A stretch of DNA of 64,000 nucleotides, from contig NZ_JATACI010000002.1 of the NCBI RefSeq assembly GCF_037892195.1, positions 2,170,001-2,234,000 on the forward strand. Direction: 5' to 3'. Position 1 is the first letter of the stretch, and each line of letters opens with the position of its first letter. The notes below the pieces were generated by a model, which ran no database searches, was not told where the DNA came from, and was given only the letters and a program-made list of their open reading frames with translations. Source of the DNA: Yoonia sp. GPGPB17. Its GTDB lineage: Bacteria > Pseudomonadota > Alphaproteobacteria > Rhodobacterales > Rhodobacteraceae. A program made the position numbers and the translations under genes. Positions 35,208 through 44,733 of the stretch are shown here, in pieces.

Positions 35208-36200
35208 ATGGGCGTTCTCATTGAAGGCACATGGCACCGGGACGGTGACGAGGAAGTCATCAACGGTGCATTCCAGATGACCACATCGAAGTTCCGTAAC
35301 TGGATCACAGCAGACGGCTCGGCAGGTCCGACCGGAGAAGGCGGCTTTAAAGCTGAGAGTGGCCGATACCACTTATATGTATCGTATGCTTGTCCTTGGG
35401 CGCACCGGACTCTGATCTTTCGTGTGCTGAAGGGCTTGGAAAAGCACATCGACGTTTCCGTCGTGTCGCCATTCCTCGGGGATGAAAGCTGGACCTTTGA
35501 ACAGGATGCCAAGGATACGACTGGCGACAAACTGATGGGTCACAAGCATCTGCGCGACATCTATATTGCGTCTGAGCCCAAAGCGTCAGGCCGTGTGACG
35601 GTACCGGTTCTTTGGGACACGATGACCGAGAAGATCGTGTCCAATGAAAGTGCCGAGATCATCCGCATGTTCAACAGCGCCTTCGATAAGGTCACCGGCA
35701 ATACCCGAGACTACTGCCCAGACAAATTGCGGAATGAGGTCGACGCCATGAACGCGCGGGTTTTTGAAGCAATCAACAGCGGCGTCTATGCAGCCGGGTT
35801 TGCGACAGCCCAGATCGCTTATGATGAAGCCATCACTGAGCTCTTTGACATGCTCGATGAGCTTGAGAAGGTGCTGGGGCGGCAAAGATACCTCATCGGC
35901 GACAGGCTCACCGAAGCCGATTGGCGGCTCTTCACATCGCTGGTGCGCTTCGATCACGTCTACCATGGGCACTTTAAGTGCAACCGGAGTAGGTTGATCG
36001 ACTATCCAAATCTGACTGGTTGGCTACGCGAACTCTTTCAGATGCCGGGGATTTCTGAGACCGTCCGTCTCGATCACGTCATCCCAAACTACTATGCCAG
36101 CCACGACTGGATCAATCCAAGCCGCGTGGTGGCTTTCGGACCGGACATGACTTTTGACCAACCGCACGAACGAGAACATCTGAGCACCAACCCCGGCTAG
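35208..36200 (+). CDS. yqjG: Glutathionyl-hydroquinone reductase (YqjG/ECM4-type GST)
   Basis: A 330-residue Xi-class glutathione transferase. Catalytic Cys62 sits in YVSYACPWAHRTLIFRVLKG; the helical domain has EVDAMNARVFEAINSGVYAA, GFATAQIAYDEA and LTEADWRLFTSLVRFDHVYH. These enzymes release glutathione from glutathionyl-hydroquinones and so regenerate hydroquinone after quinone attack. GGAG just before the ATG. Together with the FMN reductase and NmrA protein this supports a quinone-detoxification theme. Confidence 0.88.
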   Translation: MGVLIEGTWHRDGDEEVINGAFQMTTSKFRNWITADGSAGPTGEGGFKAESGRYHLYVSYACPWAHRTLIFRVLKGLEKHIDVSVVSPFLGDESWTFEQDAKDTTGDKLMGHKHLRDIYIASEPKASGRVTVPVLWDTMTEKIVSNESAEIIRMFNSAFDKVTGNTRDYCPDKLRNEVDAMNARVFEAINSGVYAAGFATAQIAYDEAITELFDMLDELEKVLGRQRYLIGDRLTEADWRLFTSLVRFDHVYHGHFKCNRSRLIDYPNLTGWLRELFQMPGISETVRLDHVIPNYYASHDWINPSRVVAFGPDMTFDQPHEREHLSTNPG

Positions 36201-36379
36201 AGCGCTTGCGCGAAGTTGTGTTGCTGTGCGGAATGGCCGCAGCTTGCTACGGCACTAAACACCTCAAAACATCGGAGGACGACCTGGCCAAAAGATTGGT
36301 CCATCCTGACGATAGGGAAGCTCGCTCAGTCCCGGATTTGCGCAACAAAGCCGTTTGAAGTCACAATAGAATGATCGAT

Positions 36380-37111
36380 CTACTTCAGCGCGCGCGCGAG
36401 GAAGGCTTTGGTCTCTTCGCGTTGTGGTGTTTCGAACAGGGTCGCGGGCGGGCCCTCTTCGATGATTTTGCCGTCCTTGAGGAAGCAGACCTTGTCCGCC
36501 GCCTGACGTGCGAACCCCATTTCGTGGGTCGCCAGCACCATTGTCATGCCTTGCTGTTTGAGCATCAACAGCACATCCAGCACTTCGCCCACCAATTGCG
36601 GGTCGAGCGCGGAGGTGATTTCATCAAACAACATCACCTCAGGCCGCATCGCCAAGGCACGGATGATCGCGACCCGTTGCTGTTGCCCGCCGGAGAGTTG
36701 ATCAGGGTAGTTGTGCATCCGGTCGGCCAGCCCGAACCGTTTGAACAGTTCCTCCACCTCACCGACCAGATCAACCTTGGACCGACCGTGAACGCGGCGC
36801 GGGGCCAGCATGGCGTTTTCAAGGGCCGTCATATGCGGGAAAAGGTTGAAGCTTTGAAACACCATCCCGATCCGCGCGCGCACGCCCTGCGGGTTCAGAC
36901 CGGGGATGGCGATGTCTTCGCCATCAAGGAAAATCTCGCCGTCTTCGGTAGGCTCCAGTAGGTTGATACATCGCAACAAGGTCGATTTCCCGGCACCCGA
37001 TGCCCCGATCAGGCAGACCATCTGACCTTCGTCCACATCCAGATCAATGCCATCGCACACGGTGCTGTCACCAAACCGTTTGACCACGCCGCGCAGTTTC
37101 AGTTTCGGCAT
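36380..37111 (-). CDS. Polar amino acid ABC transporter ATPase (GlnQ-like)
   Basis: A 243-residue ATPase: Walker A GASGAGKST, Q-loop VFQSFNLFPHMTALEN, signature LSGGQQQRVAIIRALAMRPE, Walker B VMLFDEITSALDP, switch ATHEMGFARQ. The NLFPHMT and TSALDP features are those of the GlnQ/HisP class for polar amino acids. ATG 37111 shares one base with the permease TGA (TGATG). The longer frame to 37804 is a shadow of the permease gene. Confidence 0.9.
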   Translation of the reverse strand: MPKLKLRGVVKRFGDSTVCDGIDLDVDEGQMVCLIGASGAGKSTLLRCINLLEPTEDGEIFLDGEDIAIPGLNPQGVRARIGMVFQSFNLFPHMTALENAMLAPRRVHGRSKVDLVGEVEELFKRFGLADRMHNYPDQLSGGQQQRVAIIRALAMRPEVMLFDEITSALDPQLVGEVLDVLLMLKQQGMTMVLATHEMGFARQAADKVCFLKDGKIIEEGPPATLFETPQREETKAFLARALK

Positions 37112-37944
37112 CAGCTGCGGTCTCGCGTTTGTTTGGCCATCAGATAGTCGGCATAGCGGGTGGCCGGGATCGTGACGATGAGGAAGATGATGGCAGCGCC
37201 GACGTAGGGTGTGAAATTGGCGGTGAGGGATTTGAAGACACCGGCTTGGCGAAAGATTTCGACGGGGCCAATGAAGCTGAGCAGCGATACGTCTTTTTGC
37301 AGCGCGATCAGCATATTCATCTGCGATGGTACCACATTGCGGATCGCCTGTGGCAGAACGACGTCTCGCATCACCTGCCGCTCTGTCAGGCCAAGTGACA
37401 AGGCCGCTGAACGTTGGCTTTGATGCACGCTGTCGATGCCGGAGCGGAAGATCTCGGCCACATAGGCCGAATAAGTCAGGATGAGCGCGAGTGAACCCCA
37501 GATGTATGGCGAGTTCCACGGGCGCGGGAGGCCAAGGCCGGGGATGCCGAACCCGATCAGGTAGACGGTTAAGATGACAGGGACACCCCGGAAGACATCG
37601 GTAAACGTCGCGCCAAAGATGCGGAGCGGGAAGAGCGCCGGGGATTTCGCGTCGCGGGCGAGCGCAATCAGCAATCCCAAGATCGCAATCGCAGGCGCGG
37701 ACCATGCGAAGATCATCAGGTTGATCTTGAACGCATCCAGCAGTTTGGGAAAGGTATCGGCCAGCACATCGCCATTGAAGAAACTGCGTTGTACCTTCTC
37801 CCATCCCGGGGTTAGGGGAATGAAAATGATCAAACAGGCAACCACCACCACTGTGCTGGTCGCTGCGATGATCAGGGATCGCCTGCGTTGCTGTGCCTCG
37901 TATCGTGCGCGGCGGGTCATGCCCGCCGCTTTGATCGTCGTCAT
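37111..37944 (-). CDS. Polar amino acid ABC transporter permease
   Basis: A 277-residue permease with N-terminal basic tail, about five membrane helices, and the EAA loop AALSLGLTERQVMRDVVLPQ with AIRNVVPSQMNML after. FRGVPVILTVYLIGFGIPGL is the usual HisM/GlnP pattern (R-G-x-P). Single permease, so the complex would be a homodimer with the ATPase. I start at ATG 37944, one base after the binding-protein gene. Confidence 0.88.
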   Translation of the reverse strand: MTTIKAAGMTRRARYEAQQRRRSLIIAATSTVVVVACLIIFIPLTPGWEKVQRSFFNGDVLADTFPKLLDAFKINLMIFAWSAPAIAILGLLIALARDAKSPALFPLRIFGATFTDVFRGVPVILTVYLIGFGIPGLGLPRPWNSPYIWGSLALILTYSAYVAEIFRSGIDSVHQSQRSAALSLGLTERQVMRDVVLPQAIRNVVPSQMNMLIALQKDVSLLSFIGPVEIFRQAGVFKSLTANFTPYVGAAIIFLIVTIPATRYADYLMAKQTRDRS

Positions 37945-37945
37945 A

Positions 37946-38764
37946 TTAGAAGTCGATAAGCGGAACACCTGTGGTGTCCTGTAGCCAGGTCGCTTCGATC
38001 GCGGCCAGTTCACCGCTTTCGGTCAGCGCGGCAAGTGCCTCGTCCACGCAAGCCTTCAGCGGATTGCCCTCTTCCATCAACATGCCGAACTGATCGGGGT
38101 TGTCGCTGGCATCAGGGGCGAACTGCCCAATAACTTTGGACCCTTCGATCATGACCGCACTGAGAAACAGGGCGGTGGGCAAATCAAACAGCGCCGCATC
38201 AATCTGATTGGCCGACATCGCTGCATTCACGTCAGCGTTGTCACCGTAAAGCAGTGGATCGGTCGCGGGTTGGATCACATTCGCCAGCTTCGGCACCGCT
38301 GTGGTCGATCCCATGGCGCCCCATTTCAGGTCGCGCAGCGCATCCAAGGTGGGCTCTGTGTCGGTGACATTTTGGCCGACAAGAACGGCCATAGGTGCCG
38401 TGTAGTAAGGTGTCGAAAAATCGACAATCTCATCGCGGGCAGCGCTGATCGAATACTGCTGAATGTTCACGTCAAAGTTCTTGGCACCCGGTTGGATCGC
38501 CTCATCAAAGGATGAGCGCACCCAAACCACATCTTCATCGGCAAAGCCCATTTCGCCCGCCACGGCATAGGCCACAGCGGCCTCAAAACCCTGCCCGCTT
38601 TCGGGTGCATCATCCAGCACCCAAGGGTAGTAGGCCGGATTGCCGGTGGCGATGGTGAACTTACCTTCGGTCAGTGTTTTGCCCGCCGCACAATGACCAT
38701 CGGCCCAAGCGACCGTTGATGTGAACGCGAACGCTGCCGCCGCAATGGAAAGCGTTTTTGTCAT
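37946..38764 (-). CDS. Amino acid ABC transporter substrate-binding protein
   Basis: A 272-residue periplasmic protein with signal peptide (MTKTLSIAAAAFAFTSTVAW) and SBP_bac_3 fold: LTEGKFTIATGNPAYYPWVL, FEAAVAYAVAGEMGFADEDV, IQQYSISAARDEIVDFSTPY, WGAMGSTTAVPK. First gene of the three-gene transporter operon. Specificity is not predictable; the acidic pocket-lining segments do not identify one amino acid. Confidence 0.88.
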   Translation of the reverse strand: MTKTLSIAAAAFAFTSTVAWADGHCAAGKTLTEGKFTIATGNPAYYPWVLDDAPESGQGFEAAVAYAVAGEMGFADEDVVWVRSSFDEAIQPGAKNFDVNIQQYSISAARDEIVDFSTPYYTAPMAVLVGQNVTDTEPTLDALRDLKWGAMGSTTAVPKLANVIQPATDPLLYGDNADVNAAMSANQIDAALFDLPTALFLSAVMIEGSKVIGQFAPDASDNPDQFGMLMEEGNPLKACVDEALAALTESGELAAIEATWLQDTTGVPLIDF

Positions 38765-38888
38765 TTTCTCTACCCTTCTGTTTAACCCGTCGGACCAGAG
38801 GGTAGTGCGCCGTCATTAGGCTGTCCAGCAAAGGCAGATGGACCACGCCACAATGTCAAAATATGGGCAGTCCGCCGACCTCAGGTGA

Positions 38889-39812
38889 TCAGCTCATCAG
38901 TTGTCCGGCTTCCGGCACCCAACGGAACGCTGCGTCGTCGCCGCCCGTGTCGACATAGCCAACAGCGGGGAAAGGCATGTGGTAACCAATCGCGGGCACG
39001 CGGTCCGCCGCGATCATACCCAGCACGTTCCGGCGCGCGGCAGCGGCGGCCTCTTTATCGGCGTCAAAGCGGACCTCCCATTCAGGCCGGGCCAAAGACC
39101 AGACCGGATGGTTGGCGAGATCGGCAAAGATCACAAGACCCGCGCCGGCGCTATCAAGGCGGTAGACCATATGGCCAGGCGTATGCCCAAAGGCCGCCAT
39201 GCCAGTGATTCCGCCGACAACGTCATTCCCATCACCAAGGAAGGTCATTTGATCGGCCAGAGGGCGCACATTTGCATCAAAGCCGTCGTTTCCAGCGACT
39301 GTCCAATGGTCATATTCGACTTGCCCGGTGACATACCGCGCATTGGCAAAAGTTGGTCCGCCATTGTTCATCAAACCACCGATGTGGTCGCCGTGCATGT
39401 GCGTGAGTACGACGATATCAACCTGATCAGCGGTGTACCCTGCGCCCTCAAGCGCCCCAAGTGTGGCGGCCGCATTCAGCCCGGTGTCGAACAATACCAA
39501 CTCTGATCCGGTGTTCACCAGCGTTGGTGTAAAGAAGAATTGCGAGGCTTCGGTTGAGAGAAAGTTTTGCGCGCTGACGGAGGCAAATTCTTCCTCGGAC
39601 ACGTTCATCCCGAAGATGCCTTGCGGGTTTTCGCGTGGGGTTGTGCCACCAAGGATCGTCGTGACTTCAAAATCACCAATCATGAAACGGCGGTGCGAGG
39701 CGAAGCTGGCCCCTTTCATCGGAGCCTCGGCATGTGCAGCACCTGCGGCGAGTCCGGCCAATGGCAGCGCGGCACCTGTGGCAAGCAAATTGCGGCGGGT
39801 CAGATTTGTCAT
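38889..39812 (-). CDS. Tat-exported metallo-beta-lactamase-fold hydrolase
   Basis: A 307-residue protein. The Tat signal TRRNLLATGAALPLAGLAAG ends near AHAEA. The dimetal site is THMHGDHIGG, with FGHTPGHMVYRL and ADLANHPVW supplying further ligands, then GYHMPFPAVGY at the end. Close to the lactonase/MBL proteins with these motifs (AttM/AHL-lactonase-like layout), but substrate is unproven. AAGGAGAG eight bases before ATG 39812 fixes the start. Intact despite containing a GCCGGC site (39144-39149). Confidence 0.82.
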   Translation of the reverse strand: MTNLTRRNLLATGAALPLAGLAAGAAHAEAPMKGASFASHRRFMIGDFEVTTILGGTTPRENPQGIFGMNVSEEEFASVSAQNFLSTEASQFFFTPTLVNTGSELVLFDTGLNAAATLGALEGAGYTADQVDIVVLTHMHGDHIGGLMNNGGPTFANARYVTGQVEYDHWTVAGNDGFDANVRPLADQMTFLGDGNDVVGGITGMAAFGHTPGHMVYRLDSAGAGLVIFADLANHPVWSLARPEWEVRFDADKEAAAAARRNVLGMIAADRVPAIGYHMPFPAVGYVDTGGDDAAFRWVPEAGQLMS

Positions 39813-39911
39813 CTCGTCTCTCCTTTGGGTCATGCGATGAGCAGCATGAACCAAAGATAGAGCAAAATCGCGACAGTTCACTCAAATGCCCGTGAAGAGT
39901 TCAGAACGCCT

Positions 39912-41255
39912 CTATTCGCTGGCCAAAGCCGTTGGGCCCAAAGCGTTCAGACCTTTCAAAATGTCGATGGCATAGGCCAACTGATAGTCATCCTCGCGCA
40001 AGGCCGCAGCCGTCTCTGCCCGTGCACGATCTTCTTCGATTTGACGGATTTCATCTTCGCTTAGACTGTCGTTCTCTAACGACCCGCGCAGTCCGGCTTC
40101 AGAGCGCTGCGTGCCCTCTTCCGCGTCTTCGCTGCCATCATCGCGCGGTGCAGGTTGTTCGACGATAATATCTGGCGAGATACCCAGTGATTGAATGGAC
40201 CGGCCCGACGGCGTGTAATACCGCGCCGTTGTCAGACGCATTGCGCCATCCTGGCTAAGCGGTACGACGGTCTGTACAGAGCCTTTACCGAAAGAGTTGG
40301 TTCCGATCACAATCGCACGGCGGTGATCCTGCAAAGCGCCTGCCACGATCTCGGACGCAGACGCAGAGCCACCGTTGATCAGCACCACAATTGGCTTGCC
40401 CTCTGCCAGATCGCCCGGTGTTGCGTTGAAACGATCCCCGTCTGCGGCCTCGCGTCCACGGGTAGAGACAATCTCGCCCGCGTCGAGGAAAGCGTCAGAA
40501 ACGTAGACAGCCTGACTGAGCAAACCGCCGGGATTGTTTCGCAGGTCCAGCACGATGCCGTCGATGTTTTCAAAACCACCCGCTTCTTCGACCTGTTCTT
40601 CCATACCCTCGCGCAGGTTCGGGAAGGTTTGTTCGTTAAATGTCGTGATCCGCATCACAACGGCATTGCCTTCGGTCCGCCCACGCACGGCAGTGAGTTT
40701 GATCGTGTCGCGGATGATCGAGACGTCAAATGGTTCGATCTCGCCTTCACGCACAATTGTCACGACAATCTCGGCTCCCACCGGGCCGCGCATCAGGCGC
40801 ACGGCTTCGTCCAAGGTGAGACCCAGAACGCTTTCGCCATCAACAGCGGTAATGAAATCACCGGCCAGAACGCCCGCGGCCTCGGCCGGGGTGCCATCCA
40901 TGGGAGAGACAACTTTGACCCAACCCTCTTCCTGTGTGACCTCGATGCCCAATCCGCCAAACTCGCCAGATGTACTGACCCGCATGCGTTGCGCTGCGTC
41001 GGGTGACAGATAGCTTGAGTGTGGATCAAGCGACGTCAGCATCCCGTTGATCGCCGCTTCGATCAACTCGCGGTCATCAACTTCTTCAACATAGTTGGAC
41101 CGAATCCGCTCAAAGATATCACCAAAAAGGTCAAGCTGCTCATAGACATTGGTTTCCGATTGCGCTTCTTGGGCCAACAGCGGACCTGCAACCTGCGTTG
41201 TTGCCACCAATCCCAGAACGGCACCACCAGCGGCTGCCAAAAGTAACTTCTTCAT
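39912..41255 (-). CDS. ctpA: C-terminal processing peptidase, S41 family
   Basis: A 447-residue exported protease with signal peptide, PDZ domain (GGLGIEVTQEEGWVKVVSPM, VDGESVLGLTLDEAVRLMRG) and S41 core: GIVLDLRNNPGGLLSQAVYV, catalytic Ser in INGGSASASEIVAGAL and Lys in NSFGKGSVQTVVPL. CtpA proteases degrade or mature periplasmic proteins, often peptidoglycan hydrolases and their regulators, which suits the neighbouring envC. Thirteen bases after envC. Confidence 0.92.
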   Translation of the reverse strand: MKKLLLAAAGGAVLGLVATTQVAGPLLAQEAQSETNVYEQLDLFGDIFERIRSNYVEEVDDRELIEAAINGMLTSLDPHSSYLSPDAAQRMRVSTSGEFGGLGIEVTQEEGWVKVVSPMDGTPAEAAGVLAGDFITAVDGESVLGLTLDEAVRLMRGPVGAEIVVTIVREGEIEPFDVSIIRDTIKLTAVRGRTEGNAVVMRITTFNEQTFPNLREGMEEQVEEAGGFENIDGIVLDLRNNPGGLLSQAVYVSDAFLDAGEIVSTRGREAADGDRFNATPGDLAEGKPIVVLINGGSASASEIVAGALQDHRRAIVIGTNSFGKGSVQTVVPLSQDGAMRLTTARYYTPSGRSIQSLGISPDIIVEQPAPRDDGSEDAEEGTQRSEAGLRGSLENDSLSEDEIRQIEEDRARAETAAALREDDYQLAYAIDILKGLNALGPTALASE

Positions 41256-41268
41256 CGCATATCCTTAC

Positions 41269-42342
41269 CTACTCGACCACAAACCATGTGGCGGGGTCCA
41301 CGGGACTTTGCCCTTCTCTGACTTCAAGATAAAGGACTTGGGCAGGCTGCCCAGCCGCATTCCCCATATTTTCGGTCAAAATACCGTCATTGAGGACCGT
41401 ATCTGCCCCCAAAAGGCCAATTGGTGCACCCAAAGGCAGCACTTGGCCGATTGTAACAAAGACCTCTTCAAAGCCCGCCAGCACGAACATGACGTCGACT
41501 GCAGGCTCCAGAATCACGACGGTGCCATAGTCCAGCAGCCGACCGTGGAACAGGATGGTGGCGGGTGCGGGCGCCGTGACAAGGGCGCGCGGCTCTGCGG
41601 CGATGCGCAACCCTGCGCGCCCACTGGCGTCATCGGGTAGCAGCACACCCGCAACGGGCAATGGCAAATCACCTTCTGCCGTCAAAGTATTGCCGCCGTC
41701 GGGCCGCGCTGCCGCAACTTGCGCGGCAAAATCATCCAGCGTTTGCGCACTTGCCACCAGCAATGCCGTTTGGACGGGATCATCTTCAAACCGCGACGGC
41801 AGGTCGGTCCGCTCAGACACTGCCTGCCCTAAAGCAGCCCGCGCGGTTTGTGCCCCTTCCAATCCATCGCGCAAGGTTTGTGCCGCAACATCCTGTGCGT
41901 CCCTCACGGATTGGGTTTCGGCCAGAAGCGCATTCAGCCTTTCAACCTCGCCCTTCAGTCCTGGCGTGACATCGGCCACCAACATGCCGGCGCGCACCGT
42001 GTTCAATGCCCCATCAGGATGGGCGCGCAGGACAGGCTGGGGCGTGGTGCTGATGGCAGACAGAACACCAAGAAGCTGTGCAAACTCTGCGCGGCGAAGG
42101 TCCAGCTCTTCGGTGAGGATGCCTTCACGCAACGCGATCTCGCGTTGTTTGGCGCGCATGGCGGCCAGCCCTGTTTCATAGGCCCGCACCGTTTCGGTCA
42201 AGGCTGCGATCCGATCACGAGCGCTCTCTGCCGCTTCCAACTGATCCCGGGCCGCCTGCAATTGCAACGCCGCCTCTTGCGCGGTTTGTTGGGACATCGC
42301 GCCCGTGGCACAACAGATCAAAAGGGCGGCAAGGCGGATCAT
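41269..42342 (-). CDS. envC: EnvC-like murein hydrolase activator
   Basis: A 357-residue protein with signal peptide, long N-terminal coiled coil (QTAQEAALQLQAARDQLEAA through RAKQREIALREGILTEELDL), and C-terminal LytM/M23 domain (FHGRLLDYGTVVILEPAVDV, GAPIGLLG). The catalytic H-x-H of active M23 enzymes is replaced: HLHFEVR appears as VLYLEVR. This degenerate site is typical of EnvC, which activates AmiA/AmiB at division rather than cutting peptidoglycan. Overlaps the gpmI stop by four bases. It carries an intact GCCGGC (41986-41991). Confidence 0.88.
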   Translation of the reverse strand: MIRLAALLICCATGAMSQQTAQEAALQLQAARDQLEAAESARDRIAALTETVRAYETGLAAMRAKQREIALREGILTEELDLRRAEFAQLLGVLSAISTTPQPVLRAHPDGALNTVRAGMLVADVTPGLKGEVERLNALLAETQSVRDAQDVAAQTLRDGLEGAQTARAALGQAVSERTDLPSRFEDDPVQTALLVASAQTLDDFAAQVAAARPDGGNTLTAEGDLPLPVAGVLLPDDASGRAGLRIAAEPRALVTAPAPATILFHGRLLDYGTVVILEPAVDVMFVLAGFEEVFVTIGQVLPLGAPIGLLGADTVLNDGILTENMGNAAGQPAQVLYLEVREGQSPVDPATWFVVE

Positions 42343-43852
42343 CTTTCAATCAAGCTCCGCCCGGTCATTTCAGGAGGCAGCTCCAGCCCCATCAGATCCA
42401 GTACTGTCGGTGCAAGATCCGCCAGGCGCCCATCGCGCAAGGTTGCACCCGGCCGTCCGCCGACCAAAGCCACCGGAACCGGGTTCAGCGTATGGGCCGT
42501 ATGCGGCCCACCTGTTTCAGGATCAATCATGGTTTCGCAATTGCCGTGGTCAGCAGTGACAATCATCGCGCCACCGGCGGCTTCAAGCGCCTTCACCACC
42601 TGCCCCAAGCCATCATCAACGGCTTCGCAGGCCTTGATCGCCGCGCCCAGATCACCTGTATGCCCGACCATATCGGGATTGGCATAGTTTGTGACGATCA
42701 GATCATAGCCCTCTTCAATGGCTTTGACAAAATGCGCGGTGACTTCTGGTGCGGACATCTCGGGCTGCAAATCATAGGTCGCTACTTTAGGTGATTTAGG
42801 CATATAGCGATCTTCGCCCTTCTCAGGCGTCTCAATCCCGCCATTCAGAAAGAAGGTCACGTGGGGGTACTTTTCGGTTTCTGCTAAGCGAAACTGACGC
42901 AGATCATGTTTGGCGACCCATGCACCAAGTGTGTTTTGAATATCCCGTTTGGGAAAAACAGTGTCGAACCATCTGTCATGACAGTCTGAATAGGTAACCA
43001 TGCCAAGGAGCGCGGCCAATTTGGACTGCGTGCGTGCAAACCCATCAAAATCCGGATCCGCAATCGCGGCTAAATTTCGCGAGCCCGATCAGAACGGAAG
43101 TTGAGACAGAAAAACCCGTCACCCTCGGCGACACCGTTGTAATCTGCAATCACGGTGGCAGGGATAAACTCATCTGTTTTGCCGTTTTCATAGGCTGCTG
43201 TGATTGCAGCCTGTGGTGTATCGGCGTTGCCGCCTTCGCCTTTCATCATCGCATCATAGGCCGTTTCGACCCGTTCCCAGCGATTATCCCGGTCCATGGC
43301 AAAGTAGCGGCCAATTACAGTCGCAATGCGAGCGTTTGGTGGCAGGTTACCCTGAAGGGCAGTCATGAAGCCTTCTGCCGAAGAGGGCGCCACATCCCGC
43401 CCGTCGGTAATCGCATGGACCGCAACAGGCACGCCCGCATCGGTGAGCGCCTTGGCCGCGGCAATAATATGGTCCAAATGTCCATGCACGCCACCGTCAG
43501 ATACAACACCCATCAGATGCGCAGTGCCACCCGCTGCCTTCATTTTCGCGATGAACGCGACAAGCGCGTCAGCTTCAAAAAACGACCCATCCTCAATCGA
43601 CAGTTCGATCTGCCCAAGGTCCATCGCCACAATACGCCCGGCACCGATGTTCGTATGGCCGACCTCAGAATTACCCATCTGACCACCGGGCAGGCCTGCT
43701 TCACGACCGTGGGTCAAAAGCTGGGCATGCGGGCCTTGCATGATAGCATCAAAGTGCGGGGTATGGGCTTGCGCAGGAGCGTTGCCCTCCACCTCATCAC
43801 GCAGCCCCCAGCCATCGAGGATACAGAGGACGACAGGTTTGGGGGTGGGCAT
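42339..43852 (-). pseudogene. gpmI: 2,3-bisphosphoglycerate-independent phosphoglycerate mutase, frameshifted
   Basis: iPGM start LCILDGWGLRDEVEGNAPAQ, nucleophile Ser in GGQMGNSEVGHTNIGAGRIV, GVHGHLDHIIAAAKA and ITDGRDVAPSS. The frame stops at TAG after FRSDRAREI; the next frame resumes AAIADPDFDGFA and runs through TVFPKRDIQNTLGAWVAKHD, YANPDMVGHTGD and VTADHGNCETMI to 42339. One base is missing in coding ATTTAGCC (43068-43076), where R-E-I-L-A-A needs ATT CTN GCC. 1514 bases is 3n+2. Glycolysis/gluconeogenesis enzyme; a real loss would be costly, so error is plausible. Confidence 0.9.
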
Positions 43853-43909
43853 GGTGGTCTCCTGATAGCTTGGCGGTGGTTTAGCGCATCGTGGCCGGGC
43901 CGCAAACCG

Positions 43910-44380
43910 CTAAGCGCGGTGATATGGTCCACCGGCAAGAATAGACGCCGCACGGTAAAGCTGTTCGGCCAGCATCACACGCACCAGCATGTGCGGCCAG
44001 ACCATTTTACCAAAGCTCAGGCTGGCATCCGCACGTGCACGCAATGTTGGATCAATTCCGTCCGCACCACCAACGATAAAGCTCACATCCTGCCGCCCTT
44101 GGTCACGCCAATCAGCGAGTAGGGCTGCAAAGTCCGGCGAGCTCATCACCTTGCCCCGTTCATCCATGGTGCAGATCAGGGCACCATCGGGCAGGGCACG
44201 GCCCAATAGCCCCGCTTCGGCGGCCATGCCGCCGCCTTTTTTATCTTCGACTTCGATCAATTGCGCAGGGCCAAGGGCCAAGGCCCGCCCGGTCCGGTCA
44301 AACCGGGTGAGGTAATCATCATAAAGATCGCGCTCAGGCCCTTTGCGCAAACGGCCCACAGCGCAGATTTGCACGCGCAT
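43910..44380 (-). CDS. rlmH: 23S rRNA (pseudouridine1915-N3)-methyltransferase
   Basis: A 156-residue SPOUT enzyme: MRVQICAVGRLRKGPERDLY, MDERGKVMSSPDFAALL, SFIVGGADGIDPTLRARADA, LSFGKMVWPHMLVRVMLAEQ and YRAASILAGGPYHRA. Complete family length. The ATG at 44380 shares a base with the rsfS TGA (TGATG); the rsfS-rlmH pair is conserved. Confidence 0.93.
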   Translation of the reverse strand: MRVQICAVGRLRKGPERDLYDDYLTRFDRTGRALALGPAQLIEVEDKKGGGMAAEAGLLGRALPDGALICTMDERGKVMSSPDFAALLADWRDQGRQDVSFIVGGADGIDPTLRARADASLSFGKMVWPHMLVRVMLAEQLYRAASILAGGPYHRA

Positions 44381-44733
44381 CAGACGGCGTTCGCAACCCC
44401 GGGCTGCCACATCTTTTCAAGCTGATAAAACTCGCGCACTTCGGGACGGAAGATGTGCACGATGATATCGCCCGTGTCGATCAGTACCCAATCACCGGTG
44501 TCTTTACCTTCGGTCTTGGAGATGATCCCAAAGTCTTGTTTGACGCGATCAGCCAGCTTTTCAGCCATGGCCGTGACCTGACGCGATGAACGACCGGAGA
44601 CTATGACCATATAGTCACCGATCTCAGACTTGCCGCGCAGATTGATCTGCACGATGTCTTCGCCTTTGTCTTCTTCAAGAGATTTGAGAACAGCCGCCAA
44701 AAGGGTTTCGCTGCTTGCTTGCTGGGCCGTCAT
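44380..44733 (-). CDS. rsfS: Ribosome silencing factor RsfS
   Basis: A 117-residue protein: ETLLAAVLKSLEEDKGEDIV, IGDYMVIVSGRSSRQVTAMA, EGKDTGDWVLIDTGDIIVHI, FRPEVREFYQLEKMW. It binds L14 and blocks subunit joining in starvation. Start is uncertain. ATG 44733 overlaps by ATGA a 19-codon frame (44730-44789) that has a perfect AAGGAGG. Alternatively rsfS itself starts at an in-frame CTG (44784), eight bases after that Shine-Dalgarno. Confidence 0.9.
   Translation of the reverse strand: MTAQQASSETLLAAVLKSLEEDKGEDIVQINLRGKSEIGDYMVIVSGRSSRQVTAMAEKLADRVKQDFGIISKTEGKDTGDWVLIDTGDIIVHIFRPEVREFYQLEKMWQPGVANAV

Noticed and set aside
36201..36379. Possible small gene between the hydroquinone reductase and the ABC operon
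   Set aside because: No start with a ribosome-binding site and no conserved product in either strand.
36380..37804. Long 474-residue frame covering both ATPase and permease of the amino-acid transporter
   Set aside because: Only the part from 37111 is ATPase; the rest is an arginine/proline-rich shadow of the permease gene in another frame.
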